Shown here in pieces: positions 61,527-64,000 of a DNA stretch of 64,000 bases. Both the position numbers and the translations under genes were made by a program. Positions within the stretch are counted from its first letter, which is position 1. Each line of letters begins with the position of its first letter. Source of the stretch: Paenibacillus glycinis (GTDB lineage Bacteria; Bacillota; Bacilli; Paenibacillales; Paenibacillaceae); NCBI RefSeq assembly GCF_009909185.1, contig NZ_JAAAMV010000026.1:62001-126000 (forward strand), in the 5' to 3' direction. A model generated the notes under the pieces. It made no database searches. It had not been told where the DNA came from and saw only the letters and a list, made by a program, of their open reading frames with translations.

Positions 61527-62164
61527 GCGCCGTCATCGTCTGCGGAGCGGGCGGCCATGCCCGGGAGATCCTTTGGTTGTGCGAGGAGCTCGGGGTTCAA
61601 GTCGCGGGCTTCCTGGACGAACGGCCGGAGATGAAAGGACACCTCTTGGAGGGCGTTCCGGTGCTGGGCTCATGGGCCGATATCGAGGCGCTGAAGGGGG
61701 AAGCGGCGCTCGTCTGCGCGGGCGTCGGCGACCCGGCATTGAAGCGGCGGTTCGCCGCGGAGGCCGACCGCGCGGGCTTCCGTATCGCGCCGCCGCTGAT
61801 CCATCCTCGGGTTCGCTGGTCCCGGCGCAACGCGATCGGCGCGGGCAGCATGATCTTCGAGGGGGCGCTGCTCTCGGAACAGATCGCGATCGGCGAGCAT
61901 GTCATCATCAATCGGAGCGTCACGATCAGCCACGACGGAGTTGTCGGCGATTACGCGACGATTGCCCCCGGCGTGACTCTGGCGGGCAACGTCACGATCG
62001 AGGAGGGCGCCTATATCGGCATCGGGGCCTCGGTGCGCGAGAAGCGGCGCGTCGGCTGCTGGTCCGTGGTCGGCGGCGGCGCGTTCGTCAAGGACGACAT
62101 CCCCGCCTTCGTCATGGCGGCCGGGGTGCCGGCGGTCGTGAAGAAGCGATTTGCGCAGCCATGA
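61523..62164 (+). CDS. NeuD/PglD-type sugar acyltransferase (left-handed beta-helix)
   Basis: 213 aa, ATG 61523 coupled to the aminotransferase. The N-terminal part is a PglD_N Rossmann-like domain (VIVCGAGGHAREILWLCEELG; GFLDERPEM); the rest is hexapeptide repeats with the catalytic His in ISHDGVVGDYATIAPGV. It probably acylates the amino sugar made by its partner. Its last 33 coding bases start a degenerate tandem repeat that continues past the stop. Confidence 0.9.
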   Translation: MSAVIVCGAGGHAREILWLCEELGVQVAGFLDERPEMKGHLLEGVPVLGSWADIEALKGEAALVCAGVGDPALKRRFAAEADRAGFRIAPPLIHPRVRWSRRNAIGAGSMIFEGALLSEQIAIGEHVIINRSVTISHDGVVGDYATIAPGVTLAGNVTIEEGAYIGIGASVREKRRVGCWSVVGGGAFVKDDIPAFVMAAGVPAVVKKRFAQP

Positions 62165-62332
62165 CGGGAAAGCAGCGGTCGTGAAGAAGCGATTCGCGCG
62201 GCCATGACGGGAAAGCAGCGGTCGTGAAGAAACGATTCGCGCGGCGAAGCGGTCGCCTGGAAGCGATTCGCGCGGTCGTGACCGGAAGAAGCGGTCGCCA
62301 AGAAACGATTCGCGCGGCCATGATCGGAACGA
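62132..62332 (+). repeat. About five degenerate 43-bp tandem repeats from the acyltransferase 3' end
   Basis: Units begin at 62132 (the gene's own last codons, AVVKKRFAQP-stop), 62175, 62218 (cut to 31 bp), 62249 and 62291. Each contains GCGGTCG...AAGCGATTCGCGCGG or a close variant. There are no spacers, so it is not a CRISPR array. It arose by local duplication and drifts with distance from the gene. Confidence 0.88.
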
Positions 62333-62344
62333 GTTGATCACTAA

Positions 62345-62371
62345 GAAAGAAGCCCGTTTCGGGCTTCTTTC
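62345..62371 (+). terminator. Terminator of glycan unit
   Basis: GAAAGAAGCCCG pairs with CGGGCTTCTTTC around a minimal loop, with a short T-run within the 3' arm. Confidence 0.8.
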
Positions 62372-62504
62372 GCGTTCGGGCCGAGTTGCGCAAATTTTCA
62401 CGATAGCGCTTCCAATTTCGTCTCATTCCGCCAAGGGAAGTCATGTACAATGGAGGGAGATCACCGGATTGCCGGATGCAATGCGGGCATGGGAGGAACT
62501 GACG

Positions 62505-64000
62505 ATGAATCGGGCGGATATTCTCGCAAGCTTGAAAGCCGGCGCGCCGGCCGGAGCCGGGCTGCTGTTTCCGGAGGGCAATCAGGAGCAATTCTGGAGC
62601 CGGTTGAACCACACGGAGCAGGCCGAGGAGATTCGCGCGGAGGGCCGCAGGCTGCTGGCGGAGCCGATCGCCGAACCGACGTATGCCCAGTTCGCGCTGT
62701 TCGAGCGGACGGGCAACCGGCTGGCGTACGAAGGCGGTTATTTCGCGAAACGGAGACGGCTCAACGCGATGGCGTTCATGTCGCTGCTGGAACCGGCCGA
62801 CGAGCGGTACCGGACGGCGCTGCACGACGTCGTCTGGTCGATCTGCAACGAATACACATGGTGCCTTCCGGCACATTTGCGGGATTCCGCGGAGATGGAC
62901 GGGGGCATGGCGTTTGCAGTCGACTCGCCGGAATGGAGCAGAAGGGAGCGCGGCGCGCGCATCGATCTGTTCGCCGCGGAGACGGGCTTCGCGCTGTGCG
63001 AGATTTTGGCGCTGACCGGCAGCGCGCTTCCGCCTCTGCTGCGCGGCAGGATCGCGGAAGAGGCCGTCGGGCGGCTGTTCAAGCCGTATCTGCTGCACGG
63101 TCCGTACCATTGGGAGACGGCCGACCATAACTGGGCCGCGGTATGCGCCGGCTCCGTCGCCTCCGCGGCGCTGCTGCTGCTGGACGATGCGGAGCAGCTG
63201 GCGCGCATCGTCGAGAAGGCGCTCGGCACGATGGACCATTATTTGGCGGGCTTCGGTACGGACGGCGCCTGTCTGGAAGGCGTCGGGTATTGGAATTACG
63301 GCTTCGGGTATTTCGTGTATTTCGCGGATATGCTGAAGCGGCGGACGCGGGGCGCGATCGATTTGTTCGACGGCGGGAAAGTGCGGCAGATCGCCCTTTT
63401 TCAGCAGAAGGCTTACCTGGACGGCGCGACGGCGGTCAATTTCTCCGATTCCGCCCAGCATGCGCGCGTGCAGATCGGCCTGTCGCATTATTTGGCGGGT
63501 CTGTATCCGGAGATCGCCGTTCCGCCCGTTCAATTGCGGGCTTCGTTCACGGACGATCATTGCAGCCGCTGGGCGCATGCCTTTCGAAACCTCCTTTGGT
63601 TCGATCCGGCGCGCATGGGCGAGCGCTGGGCGGACGGCGACTTCTACCTGCCGGATGCCCAGTGGCTGGTCTCCCGCCACTCGACCGGCTCCGGGCGTTT
63701 CGGCTTTGCCGCCAAGGGCGGCCATAACGGCGAACCGCATAACCATAACGACCTCGGGCAGTTCATCCTGACGGGCGACGGCGAGGTGTTCGTCTGCGAT
63801 CTCGGCAGCGGCGAATACACGGCCGATTACTTCGGCGCGGCGCGCTACGATTACGCCTGCAACGGGTCGCAGGGCCATTCGGTACCGATCGTGGACGGCT
63901 GCCGTCAGCTGGAAGGCCGAGCGAATGCCGCCCGCGGCGTGCAGGCAAGCATCGGCGAAGCGCGGGACGAGCTGCAGCTCGACTTGGCGGAGGCATACCG
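62505..64000 (+). CDS. Heparinase II/III-like protein, 3' end outside window
   Basis: At least 498 aa; the frame is open to the window end. ATG 62505 has GGAGG 8 nt upstream. The N-terminal 330 residues are helical with the (alpha/alpha) barrel look of polysaccharide lyases (WETADHNWAAVCAGS; DGACLEGVGYWNYGFGYF). The beta-sandwich part begins with the family motif EPHNHNDLGQF (H412, H414, D416), which supplies metal and catalytic residues in heparinase II and oligoalginate lyases. No signal peptide is present, so it may act on oligosaccharides in the cytoplasm, releasing unsaturated uronates for the kdu operon 7 kb upstream. Substrate unknown. Confidence 0.82.
   Translation, partial: MNRADILASLKAGAPAGAGLLFPEGNQEQFWSRLNHTEQAEEIRAEGRRLLAEPIAEPTYAQFALFERTGNRLAYEGGYFAKRRRLNAMAFMSLLEPADERYRTALHDVVWSICNEYTWCLPAHLRDSAEMDGGMAFAVDSPEWSRRERGARIDLFAAETGFALCEILALTGSALPPLLRGRIAEEAVGRLFKPYLLHGPYHWETADHNWAAVCAGSVASAALLLLDDAEQLARIVEKALGTMDHYLAGFGTDGACLEGVGYWNYGFGYFVYFADMLKRRTRGAIDLFDGGKVRQIALFQQKAYLDGATAVNFSDSAQHARVQIGLSHYLAGLYPEIAVPPVQLRASFTDDHCSRWAHAFRNLLWFDPARMGERWADGDFYLPDAQWLVSRHSTGSGRFGFAAKGGHNGEPHNHNDLGQFILTGDGEVFVCDLGSGEYTADYFGAARYDYACNGSQGHSVPIVDGCRQLEGRANAARGVQASIGEARDELQLDLAEAY

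Noticed and set aside
62132-62332. Possible CRISPR array
   Set aside because: The repeats are directly adjacent without spacers and derive from a coding sequence; no cas genes are present.
62112-63878. Minus-strand open frame over the lyase gene and the 43-bp repeats
   Set aside because: Antisense to a well-started heparinase II/III-like gene; the repeated SSRPLLSRHG-like peptides are only the tandem DNA repeats.

Overview
The window is a GC-rich stretch of a spore-forming Gram-positive bacterium of the Paenibacillaceae, most like Cohnella or a high-GC Paenibacillus. The evidence is strong GGAGG-type ribosome sites, TTG/GTG starts, SLH-anchored giant surface proteins, a LytS-type hybrid kinase paired with a REC-BTAD regulator, lipoprotein-based ABC importers with FecCD permeases, and many Bacillales-style hairpin/T-run terminators. 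The genus is inferred from gene content, not from a marker gene.

Layout. (1) 1-2443: 3' end of a hybrid sensor kinase and its SARP-like response regulator. (2) 2548-26252: three giant exported proteins (about 1,900, 2,575 and 3,079 aa; the last two with SLH cell-wall anchors, the third a GLUG-repeat protein) and a small exported trypsin-like protease. (3) 26366-34636: a LysR regulator and five genes in one direction (divergent EPSP-synthase-like enzyme, acyl-CoA ligase, acyl-CoA dehydrogenase, dienoyl-CoA-reductase-like flavoenzyme, SDR with a Y-x6-K active site). This gene set matches what I recall of the shikimate-to-cyclohexanecarboxyl-CoA pathway and is the most interesting locus here. 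(4) 34831-40621: an oxidoreductase/sugar ABC importer operon and a LacI regulator sharing a palindromic operator. (5) 40657-43407: single genes (NAD(P)H oxidoreductase, sugar isomerase, a LysE-family remnant, tag). (6) 43417-47604: a divergent Fur-controlled iron-siderophore importer. (7) 47620-49869: an unrecognised 521-aa protein behind two LacI-type operators, and a small two-repeat protein. (8) 49977-50959: two small membrane proteins. (9) 51150-55552: a complete unsaturated-uronate pathway (kduI, DeoR regulator, kduD, KDPG aldolase, KDG kinase). (10) 55850-62371: a collagen-like protein, its stalkless paralogue, and a set of glycosyltransferases, a sugar aminotransferase and an acyltransferase that could glycosylate it. 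(11) 62505-64000: a heparinase II/III-like protein cut by the window end.

How the genes fit together. Regions 4, 5, 7, 9 and 11 suit a plant-polysaccharide or uronic-acid degrader: lyase products enter the Kdu pathway and end as pyruvate and glyceraldehyde-3-phosphate. Regions 2 and 10 build the outer surface of the cell or spore. Region 3 may supply an alicyclic starter unit for membrane fatty acids. No tRNA, rRNA, CRISPR array, insertion sequence or phage gene was seen.
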